From assembly GCA_041521345.1 (NCBI GenBank), contig JBGOHB010000002.1: a stretch of 64,000 nucleotides of DNA. One strand, 5' to 3'. Each line of letters starts with the position of its first letter. Within the stretch, counting starts at the first letter, position 1. Positions 24,040-32,273 of the stretch are shown here, piece after piece. The notes under the pieces are model-generated. The model was not told where the DNA came from, did not search any database, and saw only the letters and a list, made by a program, of their open reading frames with translations. The stretch is from Virgibacillus_N oceani_A (GTDB taxonomy: Bacteria; Bacillota; Bacilli; Bacillales; Amphibacillaceae). A program made the position numbers and the translations under genes.

Positions 24040-25274
24040 CCTTTATGATATGCTAATATCTTTTTGTTTTTCAGGTTAAATAAGGCAATGAATGTAATAA
24101 TTATACCACTAATTATAATAATGGTTTGCATTTTTATTCCAGCAGCAATTAATAATGAAGTAACAACATAGGACAATGGTATTAAGCCTGTTGAAACTGT
24201 CATTAGAAAGCTCATCATCCGGCCAAGCATTTGTTTTTCTGTTGTTTTCTGCAGTATTGTTATTAATGGGATGTTGATAAATTGCAGTACGAATGCCATG
24301 ACAAGTACTAGTCCTGCAGTAAGAAAAAGATTAGCTGAAAAGCCTGTCAATGTGTAAAGGACACCAAGTATGATTAAACCGCCGATCATTACCACACCAG
24401 GCTTTTTTAACGTAATGACAGCAAGCATAACGGCGCCAAGCAGCGCGCCGACACCCAGTGATGTCTGGACAGTTGCCAAGCTAACAGCACTTCCCTGGAA
24501 AATATCTTTAACAATTATCGGCATACCTATCGTAAATGGCCCAGAAAAGAAAAAATTTAAGAACAGAGCCATGAAAATGATAGAAACAATCAGTTCATTT
24601 TTCCGAGCATAGGCGAATCCTTCCTTTAAGTCCATCCAAGCTGACTTTCCGGATTCTTCCTTATTATCTTTTTCCAGCCGAATAAATAACACGAGTACAG
24701 TTGCAATTAATAGCATACTGCATGCTACTGTAAAGACCCCCGTAAAACCCAGCACAGCAATCAATGTCCCTCCCAACGCTGGCCCCAATATAGGACTGAT
24801 CTGGTTTGTCATCTGAATCAATGAATTCCCGCGCTGTAATTGATCTTCTTCCAATAATGCCGGGGGCAATGAATTAATGACGGGATAACTGAATGCATCC
24901 GAAATGCCAAAGAAAGCTGCTAGTGTAATTAAATGCCAAACTGCGATAGAATCGGTAAATAATATAATGACGAGTATCATTAACAACATTGCACGAAACA
25001 AGTCAGATAAAAAAAGAATTGTTCTTTTATTAAAACGGTCGGCAATGATTCCTCCTGCAGTGAGTAAAAGGAGTCTTGGGAGTGCGGCAGCCAAAAACAG
25101 CATCCCAAAATAAAAGCGATTATCACTCATCGAAAGCATCAGCCACTCTGCACCGATAAGGTATACAAAATATCCAGGCGAAGAAAACAAAGCACTTACG
25201 AATAAAAAAAGGTAATTACGATTTTTAAATACAGGAACTTTTGCTTCCTGTTCATTTGGTACTGATGTCTCCAT
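24036..25274 (-). CDS. MFS efflux transporter heading the liaFSR operon
   Basis: A 412-residue major facilitator with 12 predicted helices. Typical motif A lies between helices 2 and 3 (GGIIADRFNKRTILFL) and a motif C-like segment in SPILGPALGGTLIA. It resembles the MFS_3 / EntS / macrolide-efflux branch. The gene is directly upstream of liaF with a 4-base overlap, so it is the first gene of a four-gene operon. The arrangement suggests drug or lipid export under or linked to envelope-stress control. B. subtilis has liaI-liaH-liaG in this position instead. Substrate unknown. Confidence 0.85.
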   Translation of the reverse strand: METSVPNEQEAKVPVFKNRNYLFLFVSALFSSPGYFVYLIGAEWLMLSMSDNRFYFGMLFLAAALPRLLLLTAGGIIADRFNKRTILFLSDLFRAMLLMILVIILFTDSIAVWHLITLAAFFGISDAFSYPVINSLPPALLEEDQLQRGNSLIQMTNQISPILGPALGGTLIAVLGFTGVFTVACSMLLIATVLVLFIRLEKDNKEESGKSAWMDLKEGFAYARKNELIVSIIFMALFLNFFFSGPFTIGMPIIVKDIFQGSAVSLATVQTSLGVGALLGAVMLAVITLKKPGVVMIGGLIILGVLYTLTGFSANLFLTAGLVLVMAFVLQFINIPLITILQKTTEKQMLGRMMSFLMTVSTGLIPLSYVVTSLLIAAGIKMQTIIIISGIIITFIALFNLKNKKILAYHKG

Positions 25275-25356
25275 CTTAATACCCCTCTCAGTTTGTCTTA
25301 CATTTATATTACTTTGTGACTAAACCGAGAGAAACCAACTGAAGATTGCTTTTATC

Positions 25357-26001
25357 TCAGTCTCTAGGCTGAGATTGCCACCTGTGAAGCGCTTCATACA
25401 AGTAAATCAAGCCGACAAGTAACAGAAAACCGGTAACAAAGCCTGCAACAACATCTGTCAGAAAATGTACGTTTATGATGTAACGGCTAATTCCGATTAA
25501 TAATATAAGCAGCGCAAAAAAGATGTGAACAGCTAATTTCACCCTTGCCGAGGTTATTTTTTTGGCAATAAAATAAGCCAATAAACCGTAACAAACCATG
25601 GAGACCATTGCGTGTCCAGAGGGAAAACTATGACCTTCTGCATTGGCAGCCTCATAAATGCTCGGCCGCTCCCTTTCCACAAGATGTTTAATCAGGATAT
25701 TTAATAAATGAGAAAGCAACGTACCACCAGAAAATATCAAAGCAGGAAGCCAATTTTTAAAAACAATCCATATAATGATCCCAACGGTAATAGTAAATGG
25801 TACGAGAAACCATTCAGAACCTAACTCTGTTATATAACGAAAAAAAGTGTAAATAAATGTATCACTAAACAGTTCTACTGGTTCCCTCGTCCATAAATCA
25901 ACATAAGGCATCCTCCCCTGCAAAATATGAACAACCCATACACCCATCATAAACAAAACAACAAAAAGTAAAATAAATATAATCCAATAATTTCGCTTCA
26001 T
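25357..26001 (-). CDS. PAP2-family lipid phosphatase
   Basis: A 214-residue membrane phosphatase with about six helices. The three catalytic motifs are present: KHLVERERPS, PSGHAMVS and SRYIINVHFLTDVVAG. Family members dephosphorylate undecaprenyl pyrophosphate or phosphatidylglycerol phosphate at the outer membrane face. Location just before the LiaFSR operon, same strand with an 80-base gap, fits a cell-envelope role such as UppP/BcrC-like recycling of the lipid carrier. The exact substrate is inferred. Confidence 0.87.
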   Translation of the reverse strand: MKRNYWIIFILLFVVLFMMGVWVVHILQGRMPYVDLWTREPVELFSDTFIYTFFRYITELGSEWFLVPFTITVGIIIWIVFKNWLPALIFSGGTLLSHLLNILIKHLVERERPSIYEAANAEGHSFPSGHAMVSMVCYGLLAYFIAKKITSARVKLAVHIFFALLILLIGISRYIINVHFLTDVVAGFVTGFLLLVGLIYLYEALHRWQSQPRD

Positions 26002-26105
26002 TTTAGAACTCTCTGCCTCCTTGCAACACCGGGACGGTTCTTTTCTTCCATAAAGCTGAATTTTCCGGTAATTAACCGAAAGACCTATCCCGCTGTTTTA
26101 TTTTA

Positions 26106-26130
26106 GTTTTAAAATAAACAAACGGGGAAC
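26106..26130 (+). promoter_or_regulatory. Candidate sigma-B promoter of the ferritin-like gene
   Basis: GTTTTA (26106-26111), 13 bases, GGGAAC (26125-26130) resembles the general-stress sigma-B consensus GTTTAW-N12-15-GGGWAW. A near-perfect dyad, TGTTTTATTTTA / TAAAATAAACA, overlaps the -35 side at about 26094-26120. Ferritin-like stress proteins are frequent sigma-B targets. Confidence 0.4.
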
Positions 26131-26174
26131 TTACATCTATATGAATAGAATAAATGAGAAAGGCGGTTTTAACA

Positions 26175-26612
26175 ATGGATAGAAATGTACAGGATTTAAT
26201 TGATGGACTAAATGAAGACTTGGCACATGAATATGGTGCAGTCATTCAATACACTTATAGTGCTTCTGTCGTGTCCGGTTTATATCGTTCAGCGCTGAAA
26301 CCTTTTTTCGAAGCAGAAATAAGTGATGAACTGGGGCATGCATTATATTTATCAGAAAAAATCAAGTCACTCGGCGGCACACCAACGACAAAAACTGCAG
26401 ATGTGCCCCAGCCGACAGAGGTAAAAGACTTACTCGAAGCAACATTAAAATCAGAATCAGCTACGATCCACCGTTATGAAAAGCGAAAAGAACAAGCAGA
26501 AGCATTGGGATATACAGAGCTTGTGGTGAAACTGGAAGACTTGATTTCCGATGAGACACATCACAAAGAAGAAATTGAACGGTTACTTGCAGATCCCAGG
26601 CTTTCATCATAG
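26175..26612 (+). CDS. Ferritin-like / bacterioferritin family protein
   Basis: A 145-residue four-helix bundle protein. Iron-ligand pattern: Glu in LAHEYGAVIQY (helix 1), ExxxxELGH in EAEISDELGHALYLSE (helix 2), a Glu in SESATIHRYEKR (helix 3) and ETHHKEE (helix 4). This is a di-iron site of the ferritin-like superfamily, closest to bacterioferritin-type proteins of Firmicutes. No haem ligand is evident. Start ATG 26175 with AAAGGCGG upstream. It is monocistronic, preceded by a sigma-B-like promoter and followed by a terminator. Iron storage or DNA/oxidative protection is inferred. Confidence 0.78.
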   Translation: MDRNVQDLIDGLNEDLAHEYGAVIQYTYSASVVSGLYRSALKPFFEAEISDELGHALYLSEKIKSLGGTPTTKTADVPQPTEVKDLLEATLKSESATIHRYEKRKEQAEALGYTELVVKLEDLISDETHHKEEIERLLADPRLSS

Positions 26613-26706
26613 GAAACTCAGGCTTTATCTGTCTTTCCTTAGAGCAGAATGGAAGTTTTTATTACGGTTGGACGAGCATTCCGCACGACTTTCACAATTA
26701 AATACA

Positions 26707-26739
26707 AACCCTTCAAGACTGTTTTTCTTGAAGGGTTTT
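26707..26739. terminator. Terminator between ferritin-like gene and ecsB
   Basis: AACCCTTCAAGA / TCTTGAAGGGTT with a short T-rich loop and a following T run on the plus strand. Confidence 0.8.
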
Positions 26740-26749
26740 TGACGCGGCT

Positions 26750-27961
26750 TCAGACAAGCTTCCTTTTTACATATCCATTAATAAATAGGTAATTAAAAAT
26801 GACCCCTGCAACAAGCATTACAGCGAACGCTACATACAATTGCATCACCAAAAACAGAATTGAAAATATGACAGCTTGAATTAATGTTAATTGAAACAAT
26901 AGATTGATCAATGATTTTTGCCTTATGGTCAAATCAACCGGGTAAAGATCCAGCCACATAATAGTCCGGTGATGTTTGTAAAGACTCATCATCTGAAAAC
27001 TACTCAAATATAAAAACAAAACCCCCAATAACACCTTTAAGATAACATTCGGAACGTAAAAAATAGCTATCAGCCCAATGAGTATTAACCGGAAATACAT
27101 TCCGAGATAATCCCCGCTGCGAATAAAGGTAATCCGATATAAGTAGTCATAAGTATGCTTTTTCAAAAAAGGCAAATTGCTGAAGAGCGATACGAGCCAC
27201 GCTCGCTTTTTTATCGGTGTTTTTAAATGTGGTACATCCGCGAACATATTGGCAAGCCGGTAAAAAGCCTGCATACGCATATTGTCTTTTTCCACCAAAA
27301 GACTCCAATGAATACCCGCTTGCTTTCTAGATATAGAATAATTATATAAAAACACAATAGCAAAAAGCACCGTGGCTATTCCTGCCAACAACATATTGCC
27401 ATTCACCATAAAATAAAAAACAGCAACATTTAATACCACGCGGACTGCCATATCCACTTGTCTTATCCACGGATCTCTTACTTTTAGCATCCACCAGTTT
27501 GCAACCAAATTGCCAACTTTAAAAATAAGCAAAACAGCTATCGTCAGCAAATATACATTGCCCGTCCGTTCCGGAAAAGTCGCAAAATATAATGGCCCCA
27601 GTGCGGCTGCTATTAGGAATACCACATACAATTGAATGAGAAAACTGTAAATTAGCCCATTCCGGAAATAGGCATTCATTTTACTTTCAGCCGCTATTAA
27701 AAAAACGAGGTCAGGCTCTCTTAAAAGCGTACGTACAGGACTATAGCTTGCAATTAAACCAAAAGCACCCCCAATAATAATCGAAGCCGGAAAATTTTCC
27801 GGCAGATCGGCTAAGGCCTGCTGGTAGTAATATGCTAAAACCGCAATGAAAAAAAACATGGCGATCATCAGATGCCCATTAAATATATAGCGCAAATAAC
27901 GGCTTGTCTCTTTTAAGTGCTCCGAAATCCTTTTTTTATAAAATGCATGGGAGTCAAACAT
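26750..27961 (-). CDS. ecsB: ABC transporter permease EcsB
   Basis: A 403-residue membrane protein with two groups of hydrophobic helices (about 20-200 and 290-400) separated by a charged middle section. It pairs with EcsA, and the start overlaps the ecsA stop by 8 bases. In B. subtilis the Ecs transporter is needed for normal protein secretion, competence and RasP-dependent cleavage; its substrate is unknown. EcsC is not adjacent here. Confidence 0.9.
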   Translation of the reverse strand: MFDSHAFYKKRISEHLKETSRYLRYIFNGHLMIAMFFFIAVLAYYYQQALADLPENFPASIIIGGAFGLIASYSPVRTLLREPDLVFLIAAESKMNAYFRNGLIYSFLIQLYVVFLIAAALGPLYFATFPERTGNVYLLTIAVLLIFKVGNLVANWWMLKVRDPWIRQVDMAVRVVLNVAVFYFMVNGNMLLAGIATVLFAIVFLYNYSISRKQAGIHWSLLVEKDNMRMQAFYRLANMFADVPHLKTPIKKRAWLVSLFSNLPFLKKHTYDYLYRITFIRSGDYLGMYFRLILIGLIAIFYVPNVILKVLLGVLFLYLSSFQMMSLYKHHRTIMWLDLYPVDLTIRQKSLINLLFQLTLIQAVIFSILFLVMQLYVAFAVMLVAGVIFNYLFINGYVKRKLV

Positions 27962-28700
27962 GGCTATCTTCTTCCTTTGTCAGCTGCACATATAAATCGT
28001 CCAAGGTGGCTTCAGGCATATGAAAGTTTTTTCGTAATTCTTCCAAGGTTCCCATCGCCCGAATTTCCCCTTCATGCAAAATAACAAATCGGTCACAATA
28101 GCGTTCGGCCGTTGCCAGAATATGCGTAGACATGAGAACACCGGAGCCATTATTTTTCATCTCATCCATCATTTGTAAATATGATTGAATCCCTAATGGA
28201 TCCAGGCCGACAAAAGGCTCATCAACAATGTATAACGGCGGTTCAATTAAAAAGGCACACATGATCATCACCTTTTGACGCATCCCTTTGGAAAAATGGA
28301 CTGGAAACCAGTGCAGTCTTTTCTCCATACGGAATTCCTTTGCTAGTATTTTCACTCTTTTTTCATAAGTTTCTTCAGGAATTCCGTAAGCCATCGCTGT
28401 CAAACGAAGATGTTCATGTAACGTTAACTCATCATATAATATCGGCATTTCTGGAATATAGCCAATTTGGGCTCGATAAAATTCCGGATTTTCTTGAAAG
28501 GCTTGTCCATTTACAGCTACTCTGCCTTTTTTAGCTTGCATTAATCCGATGACATGTTTAATGGTCGTACTCTTCCCGGCCCCGTTTAAACCAATTAACC
28601 CTACAATTTCTTTTGGTTTTACATCAAAGGAAATACCATGCAATACATTTTTATGGGTATAGCCGCCATGCAAATTTTCAATATGTAATAGTGGTTCCAA
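27954..28700 (-). CDS. ecsA: ABC transporter ATPase EcsA
   Basis: A 248-residue ATPase. Walker A GLNGAGKST, signature HFSKGMRQK (degenerate LSGGQ, as in EcsA), Walker B LYIVDEPF and switch His in MSTHILATAERY are seen. The long run EFRMEKRLHWFPVHFSKGMR is almost as in B. subtilis EcsA. I place the start at TTG 28700, since AGAGGTG lies 6-7 bases upstream and the product then begins MEPLLHIENLHGGYT. Divergent from hit, as in B. subtilis, but here 1 kb apart. Confidence 0.93.
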   Translation of the reverse strand: MEPLLHIENLHGGYTHKNVLHGISFDVKPKEIVGLIGLNGAGKSTTIKHVIGLMQAKKGRVAVNGQAFQENPEFYRAQIGYIPEMPILYDELTLHEHLRLTAMAYGIPEETYEKRVKILAKEFRMEKRLHWFPVHFSKGMRQKVMIMCAFLIEPPLYIVDEPFVGLDPLGIQSYLQMMDEMKNNGSGVLMSTHILATAERYCDRFVILHEGEIRAMGTLEELRKNFHMPEATLDDLYVQLTKEEDSHV

Positions 28701-28856
28701 CACTGTACACCTCTTTCTAGTCATTAATTTTACCATTAAAAATGGAGAAAACCAAAATATACCGTAAACAAAAAATCGACAAAAATTTTATATCCTCATG
28801 TATATTATTATAGCAAAGGACACAAACTACATAATGAAAAGCGGAGATGCACCAAA

Positions 28857-28986
28857 CGTGTTAAATCACAAAATGAGGTGTTAGCGATCGGCAACTAATG
28901 AAATTTCGTGTATATTTACACAAATGTGGTGTTAGTGATCGATATTCTAATATAAGTTTTGTAAATCACATGGAAGGTGTTTAAAG
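28857..28986. repeat. Degenerate repeat, GGTGTTAG-GATCG units about 50 bp apart
   Basis: GGTGTTAGCGATCG at 28877, GGTGTTAGTGATCG at 28928 and a decayed GGTGTTTAAAG at 28976 give steps of 51 and 48 bases. Each is preceded by CACAAAATGA or CACAAATGT or CACATGGAA. A partial unit seems to start at 28857. The array is intergenic between ecsA and hit. Confidence 0.55.
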
Positions 28987-29004
28987 AAAACGAATCTAAT
29001 GATT

Positions 29005-29061
29005 AAAACCCTTTTGCCAGAACATGACTCACCGAAATGAGTTACTGACAAAAAGGTTTTT
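29005..29061. terminator. Large hairpin with T-run
   Basis: AAAACC-TTTTGCCAG and CTGACAAAAAGGTTTTT form a long imperfect stem with an inner GACTCA / TGAGTT pair. No gene ends nearby on the plus strand, so it may be a relic of a lost gene or belong to the repeat region. Confidence 0.45.
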
Positions 29062-29290
29062 GTAATCATAAGGTTAAATTGCGTAAAGTAACTTAATCAT
29101 ATAGATTACCAAGTCCCCAACATTAGGTTATTTCCGTCATCTTCGCTTTTCACTCAGGCTGGTCCATTGGGCCAGTCCTGTTTTTGTTTTTTTAAAAAGT
29201 ATAGCTGCGAACAACAAGTTCTGGAAAGAGGAGACAGCCTTCCATTTCAACAAAATTCGGGAAGTGACAGTGCTCAACCCAATCAGCACT

Positions 29291-29580
29291 TCACCCCAAC
29301 ATTTTCCCAATCACCTTCTTCGTCAAGTTCGGCACCACTTCAAAAGAATACGTCATTCCCGCCCTTTCCAGCCGTTTATGCGTGTCCATGCCATATGGGG
29401 CCAATATTGATCATTGGTCAGTCAATTCCCGAACAGCATCATATTCCACATAATGTTTCGTACCCCAGGCAGGGTTGTTGTCAGCTATCGCCTGAATACC
29501 GTCCTCATCATCATTGATCGCTACAAAAATTATGTCATAAATATGCGGGAAAAAGTTCCGGCCACGATTCGTATTTAAGC
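29291..29580 (-). pseudogene. Unidentified gene remnant
   Basis: On the minus strand the frame reads through TNRGRNFFPHIYDIIFVAIN, DDEDGIQAIADNNPAWGTKH and YVEYDAVRELTDQ, then a TGA, then in the same frame LAPYGMDTHKRLERAGMTYS, FEVVPNLTKKVIGKMLG and a stop at 29291. The composition is that of real protein on both sides of the stop, and no start or ribosome site is evident. I read it as the C-terminal part of a decayed gene. Family not recognised. It lies in the enlarged ecsA-hit gap. Confidence 0.4.
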
Positions 29581-29747
29581 ATATAATAAAAAAAGCAATT
29601 ATCCATGGTTAATGCTTTATCATTAATCTTATTTTCTAAAAGTCGTCTCTAACCTGTATATAAAATCTCCATAAAACACAGATTGCTTTACTTTGAAGCT
29701 GATTTCTTTATACAATGTAGACAAACTGATAGGGAGTGGTGATTATT

Positions 29748-30176
29748 TTGGCACATGAGGATTGTATTTTTTGCAAGATCATCAATGGTGATTTACCTTC
29801 CGCGATGGTCTATGAGGACGAGCATGTTTATGCTTTTCTTGATTTAAGCCAGGTTACAAAAGGACATACGTTGGTAATACCAAAAACACATACGAAAAAT
29901 ATTTATGAAACCCCTCCAGAAGTGGCGAAAGAGTTGTTTGCCAGAATCCCGGATATTGCAAATGCTGTAAAGGAAACGTATAAACCAGTCGGCATGAATT
30001 TATTAAATAATAATGAAGCACCGGCAGACCAATCCGTTTTTCACCTGCATATCCACATCATCCCGCGCTACGGAGATGGAGATGGATATTCGTCTAATTG
30101 GGTTACCCATAATGACGAGTACACACCAGAAAAATTACAGGAAATGGCTAAAGATATAAGTGCGCATATCAAATAA
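29748..30176 (+). CDS. hit: HIT-family nucleotide hydrolase Hit
   Basis: A 142-residue histidine-triad protein. The HxHxH catalytic motif is in FHLHIHIIPR (near residue 98-102) and the N-terminal CIFCKIINGDLPS zinc-type start is typical of the Hint branch. These enzymes hydrolyse AMP-amidates. I place the start at TTG 29748, since AGGGAGTGGTG lies just upstream, rather than GTG four codons earlier. It is divergent from ecsAB, as in B. subtilis. Confidence 0.92.
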   Translation: MAHEDCIFCKIINGDLPSAMVYEDEHVYAFLDLSQVTKGHTLVIPKTHTKNIYETPPEVAKELFARIPDIANAVKETYKPVGMNLLNNNEAPADQSVFHLHIHIIPRYGDGDGYSSNWVTHNDEYTPEKLQEMAKDISAHIK

Positions 30177-30252
30177 GGAATAAAATCAGCAAATTTTCTT
30201 GATTTTCTTATTAAAATCTAAATGAAAGCTTTTTATTCTCTATCGTATCTGT

Positions 30253-30258
30253 TATAAT
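30253..30258 (+). promoter_or_regulatory. -10 box of the trpP leader
   Basis: TATAAT at 30253-30258 is a perfect -10 element; the -35 position holds only a T-rich stretch. A transcript starting near 30265 would carry a leader of about 100 bases including the candidate TRAP site. Confidence 0.4.
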
Positions 30259-30310
30259 AATGATAAGTTTTCGCGGCTGACAATGAGTGTACAGTTGGAA
30301 AATGAATCTT

Positions 30311-30366
30311 CCGCTTCTTGACAAGCGGTAAAATAGCTGAGGATTGTGAGAAGAGGAGAGGTAAAA
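30311..30366 (+). promoter_or_regulatory. Candidate TRAP-binding leader of trpP
   Basis: The leader holds a small hairpin CCGCTT / AAGCGG (30311-30328). It is followed by UAG/GAG triplets at 30334, 30339, 30348, 30353 and 30358, mostly spaced by two bases, running into the Shine-Dalgarno AGGAGAGG. In B. subtilis the tryptophan-activated protein TRAP represses trpP translation by binding such NAG repeats over the ribosome site. Five good triplets is fewer than the usual 9-11, so this is a moderate case. Confidence 0.45.
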
Positions 30367-30888
30367 ATGAATACAAGAATTTTGGTCATTTTGTCACTGC
30401 TGGTAGGGATTGGAGCTGTGCTGCACGCTGTAGTGCCGCCTATTTTGTTCGGAGTGAAGCCGGATATGATCTTAGCAATGATGTTTTTGGGAATTATGCT
30501 ATTTCCTAAGTTGAAATACGTTGTGATTCTGGCTGTTGCCACGGGAGTAATTTCCGCATTAACAACTGCTGCACCAGGCGGACAGATTGCTAACTTCATA
30601 GACAAGCCGATTACAGCGCTGATTTTCTTTGCTTTATTTTTATTAGTCAGAAATAAAGTAAAGGACCATATCAGTGCACCAACATTAACTGCGGTGGGTA
30701 CCATGGTCAGTGGTTCCATCTTTCTGAGCGTTGCTTTATTCATCGTTGGATTAATGGAAGGCGGATTTATAGCATTATTCATTGGTGTTGTATTACCTGC
30801 TGCGGTAGTGAACACACTGATTATGGCCGTTGTTTATCCAATAGTGCAAGGGATACTTAAACGATCTCGACCAATTGAAATTGTGTAA
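30367..30888 (+). CDS. trpP: Tryptophan transporter TrpP
   Basis: A 173-residue membrane protein with about five hydrophobic segments, matching TrpP/YhaG: ILVILSLLVGIGAVLHAV, PPILFGVKPDMILAMMF and TAAPGGQIANFIDKP are the conserved blocks. It is proposed to import tryptophan. Start ATG 30367 with AGGAGAGG 6 bases upstream. It lies between hit and yhaH, close to its B. subtilis location, and ends in a terminator. Confidence 0.9.
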   Translation: MNTRILVILSLLVGIGAVLHAVVPPILFGVKPDMILAMMFLGIMLFPKLKYVVILAVATGVISALTTAAPGGQIANFIDKPITALIFFALFLLVRNKVKDHISAPTLTAVGTMVSGSIFLSVALFIVGLMEGGFIALFIGVVLPAAVVNTLIMAVVYPIVQGILKRSRPIEIV

Positions 30889-30892
30889 ACGA

Positions 30893-30938
30893 AAAAATCA
30901 CATCCTCTGGCACCTGACTGTCAGAGGATTTCTTTTTT
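30893..30938 (+). terminator. Terminator after trpP
   Basis: AAATC-ATCCTCTG / CAGAGGATTT stem with loop GCACCTGACTGT and a T6 run. Confidence 0.75.
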
Positions 30939-31067
30939 AATCTCATACGTGTATTATTCATCCATTAACACTCCGCGTGAACAAATTTTTCTTACATAAG
31001 AATTTACGTTTGATACTACCTCAAAAAGAGGTAAGATATAGAAAAGAAGTGAAAGGAGTTTAGCAAT

Positions 31068-31427
31068 ATGTCAAAAAGAAAGTCATTACTCCTCGGATTT
31101 CTGGTTGGTGGAACAGTAACGGTTGCTGCCACTTTATTAACTACACCAGCATCCGGTCAACAAATGAGAAACCGGGTAAAAGATCAAGGATTGGAATGGA
31201 GAGAGCTGGTCCATAACCTGAAAGAGGATAGCGTACGTCTAAAAGAGCAGCTTTTTAAAACTTCCCAGGAAGGAAGTATACTCGTAAAGGATTTAACTCA
31301 GGAAATGAAAAAAACGGTGATGGACTGGAAAGAAACGGTGGAGCCCCATCAGGAAAATATCCATAACTATCTATCGCAAATTGAAACAAGTTTAAAAGAA
31401 CTTGAAGAAAAAGTTAAAAGTCAATAA
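31068..31427 (+). CDS. yhaH: YtxH-domain protein YhaH
   Basis: A 119-residue protein with an N-terminal hydrophobic segment (LLLGFLVGGTVTVAATLLTTP, residues 7-28) ending in a PASGQQMR motif, followed by a long coiled-coil helix. The glycine-rich start and coiled coil are the YtxH/gas-vesicle-like family pattern; B. subtilis YhaH is the local orthologue. It is probably membrane attached and its role is unclear. GAAAGGAG precedes ATG 31068. Confidence 0.85.
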   Translation: MSKRKSLLLGFLVGGTVTVAATLLTTPASGQQMRNRVKDQGLEWRELVHNLKEDSVRLKEQLFKTSQEGSILVKDLTQEMKKTVMDWKETVEPHQENIHNYLSQIETSLKELEEKVKSQ

Positions 31428-31431
31428 AAGT

Positions 31432-31672
31432 GAAGAGGCTGAGACAGAACTCTGAGTAGTTTTGAAAATACGAACCATCCACCACAGTAGCTCCGGAAAT
31501 ATACGTAGACTCCTGTGGGAGCAAAGGCATCGGTGAGACCCCGCAGTGCGACAGCACGAGGAGGCTCACCAGCCGCCCACGGAAAGCGAAGTATATTTCC
31601 GGAGCGAGTCATAAGATTAATGTTGTTCGGATTTTCGTTTGCTAAAATGGTTCTGTCCCAGCCTCTTTTTTA
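31432..31672. repeat. Nested palindromic GC-rich Bacillaceae repeat element
   Basis: Outer arms: GAGGCTGAGACAGAAC (31435-31450) and GTTCTGTCCCAGCCTC (31650-31665). Inner arms: GCTCCGGAAATATACG (31490-31505) and CGAAGTATATTTCCGGAGC (31587-31605). The centre is GC-rich (TCCTGTGGGAGCAAAGGC, GAGACCCCGCAGTGCGACAG). It follows yhaH by a few bases, and the right arm ends in TTTTTT like a terminator. I recognise it from memory as a high-copy intergenic repeat of Bacillaceae genomes. There is no long ORF inside, so it is mobile only in trans, if at all. Confidence 0.85.
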
Positions 31673-31686
31673 CTTCGCACCTTCAG

Positions 31687-31946
31687 TTATTGGCGCGATC
31701 TGTGTCTTCTTTTTAAAGGCGACATTAATATAGCAGAATTTTGATGATTATCTGTCTCTATTGAAGATATTACATCTGCAAATGCCAAGCTGTACCTGCT
31801 TTCTATATTTGCTCCCAATGACATGCCTAAGGCACCTGAGAGTTTTATTTTGATTTATAAACCGCGATTATTAATTTTTTTAGTATACTATTAAATATGC
31901 CGCCCCCAAAGAAATCCTCTGAATTACTCACCTTAGAATATCTCAT
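31687..31946 (-). pseudogene. Possible frameshifted gene remnant
   Basis: On the minus strand ATG 31946 opens MRYSKVSNSEDFFGGGIFNS through LIIAVYKSK and a stop. A second frame starts next to that stop and reads IKLSGALGMSLGANIESRYS through LAFADVISSIETDNHQN to a stop at 31687. Both halves have protein-like composition and join at an A-rich run, suggesting one frameshifted gene. No ribosome site is seen and no family is recognised. The rest of the 31673-32227 gap holds nothing I can name. Confidence 0.3.
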
Positions 31947-32227
31947 CATTCGAATGAACCTGCTACATAAGGATAAGCTGTATTATTTATTCCTGAAGAT
32001 AGGCTTTGAAGGAAAAAAGAAATTTGATTTATGGACTGGAAAGCTTCAATGTGAGTGCATCATATTGAATGATCTATTGCTGCAAATAAATAACACCACT
32101 TTCCAAGGTTTTGCACCATGAGGTATGCTTTATCAAATACCATATTCTACTTTGTCTTCTATAATGCCGATAGAAAATATTCCCTCAGGGTAAACCCTTT
32201 CCCCATTCTTATAATAAAATACATAGA

Positions 32228-32254
32228 AAAGGCTGATACCAAATGGTATCAGCC
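32228..32254 (-). terminator. Terminator of the opuA operon
   Basis: GGCTGATACC / GGTATCAGCC around a 4-base loop, followed on the minus strand by TTTTCTATG. Confidence 0.85.
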
Positions 32255-32273
32255 TCTCCATTATTAAACGACT

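Noticed and set aside
29167..29517. 116-codon plus-strand frame with Ser/Pro-rich product
   Set aside because: Antisense of a more protein-like minus-strand remnant; no start signal.
30252..30815. 187-codon minus-strand frame across trpP
   Set aside because: Antisense to trpP, which has conserved motifs and a ribosome site.
31432..31672. Insertion sequence
   Set aside because: Inverted arms are present but no transposase frame lies between them and the size is only about 240 bp.
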